A DNA stretch of 5,294 nt from Caryophanales bacterium UBA4855 (GTDB lineage: Bacteria; Bacillota_I; Bacilli_A; RFN20; CAG-826), in the NCBI GenBank assembly GCA_002399785.1, contig DHEH01000013.1:48441-53734 (forward strand), given 5' to 3'. The notes under the pieces are model-generated. The model did no database searches. It saw only the letters and a list, made by a program, of their open reading frames with translations, and had not been told where the DNA came from. Shown one piece after another: positions 5,212-5,294 of this stretch. The position numbers were made by a program, and so were the translations under genes. Position 1 is the stretch's first letter, and every line of letters begins with the position of its first letter.

Positions 5212-5231
5212 CTCACACTAACTCATTTTTT
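5164..5231. terminator. Long hairpin with A6 and T6 flanks, probable bidirectional terminator
   Basis: AGTTAGTG (5173-5180) and CACTAACT (5216-5223) form a perfect 8-bp stem. It is preceded by AAAAAA (5164-5169) and followed by TTTTTT (5226-5231), so either strand shows a stem followed by T6. The 35-base loop can itself fold: GTAGTATT and GGTATTAC pair around TTC if G-U pairs are allowed. On the minus strand it directly follows the TAA of a possible gene tail at 5230, the expected position for its terminator. A structured leader or attenuator is an alternative. Confidence 0.5.
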
Positions 5232-5294
5232 AATTTTTAAAGTTGATTTTTTTAGTGTTTTGAAATAAATCATTGTTAAGTTCAAACTCTAATG
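5230..5294 (-). CDS. Possible C-terminal end of a leftward gene continuing past the right edge
   Basis: On the minus strand one frame is open from the right edge to TAA at 5232-5230, encoding about 20 residues (LEFELNNDLFQNTKKINFKN). The other two minus frames close within the first 12 bases. The polar, lysine- and asparagine-rich composition is ordinary for a C-terminal tail in this genome. Its stop abuts the hairpin at 5164-5231, which would be its terminator. The stretch is too short to identify, and chance openness is possible. Confidence 0.35.
   Translation of the reverse strand, partial: LEFELNNDLFQNTKKINFKN

Noticed and set aside
1..5294. Mycoplasma-type genetic code (TGA as tryptophan)
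   Set aside because: All tryptophans in the intact genes are TGG and no gene needs TGA read-through.
5037..5294. Cyclic di-GMP riboswitch near the diguanylate cyclase gene
   Set aside because: The conserved cores of the GEMM-type riboswitch are not present on either strand. The hairpin at 5164-5231 does not match that architecture.

Overview
The window is a very AT-rich bacterial segment. Every tryptophan in the readable genes is TGG, no TGA is read through in any gene, and all stops seen are TAA. Shine-Dalgarno sites of the AGGAGG type and short hairpin-plus-T terminators are visible. This fits a low-GC Bacillota lineage (Bacilli, Erysipelotrichia-like or a Mollicutes-related group) using the standard code, not a Mycoplasma-type TGA=Trp code. 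I cannot name a genus.

Positions 1-1613 are dominated by a roughly 1.5 kb insertion sequence of the IS1202/ISNCY type, transcribed leftwards. Its transposase is split into an N-terminal helix-turn-helix reading frame and a C-terminal DDE (rve-type) frame in the -1 phase. The element ends carry related TGACATTWTC-type repeats, and its promoter and ribosome binding site lie at the upstream end. A short open frame at the left edge may be the tail of a gene cut by the element.

Positions 1614-2475 hold the remains of a gene for a secreted or lipid-anchored protein of unknown function. It has a signal peptide, then an in-frame TAA just after it, and its best-placed start codon is ATA. It is probably a pseudogene beside the insertion sequence.

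Positions 2512-3039 form an independent single-gene unit: promoter, a 137-residue DUF4234-type membrane protein, and a terminator. Positions 3123-3831 form a second unit: promoter, a 197-residue nitroreductase of the Frm2-like type, and a strong terminator that also serves the convergent gene on the other strand. Positions 3882-4994 (minus strand) encode a six-helix membrane diguanylate cyclase with an intact GGDEF motif and no recognisable inhibitory RxxD site.

Positions 4995-5294 contain no complete gene. They hold a hairpin flanked by A6 and T6 runs that looks like a bidirectional terminator. Directly abutting it on the right is what may be the last 20 codons of another leftward gene that continues beyond the window.

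I see no operon linking these genes and no clear new multi-gene system. The most interesting points are the split transposase (programmed frameshift or decay), the palindromic repeats at the insertion-sequence ends, and the decayed secreted-protein gene.
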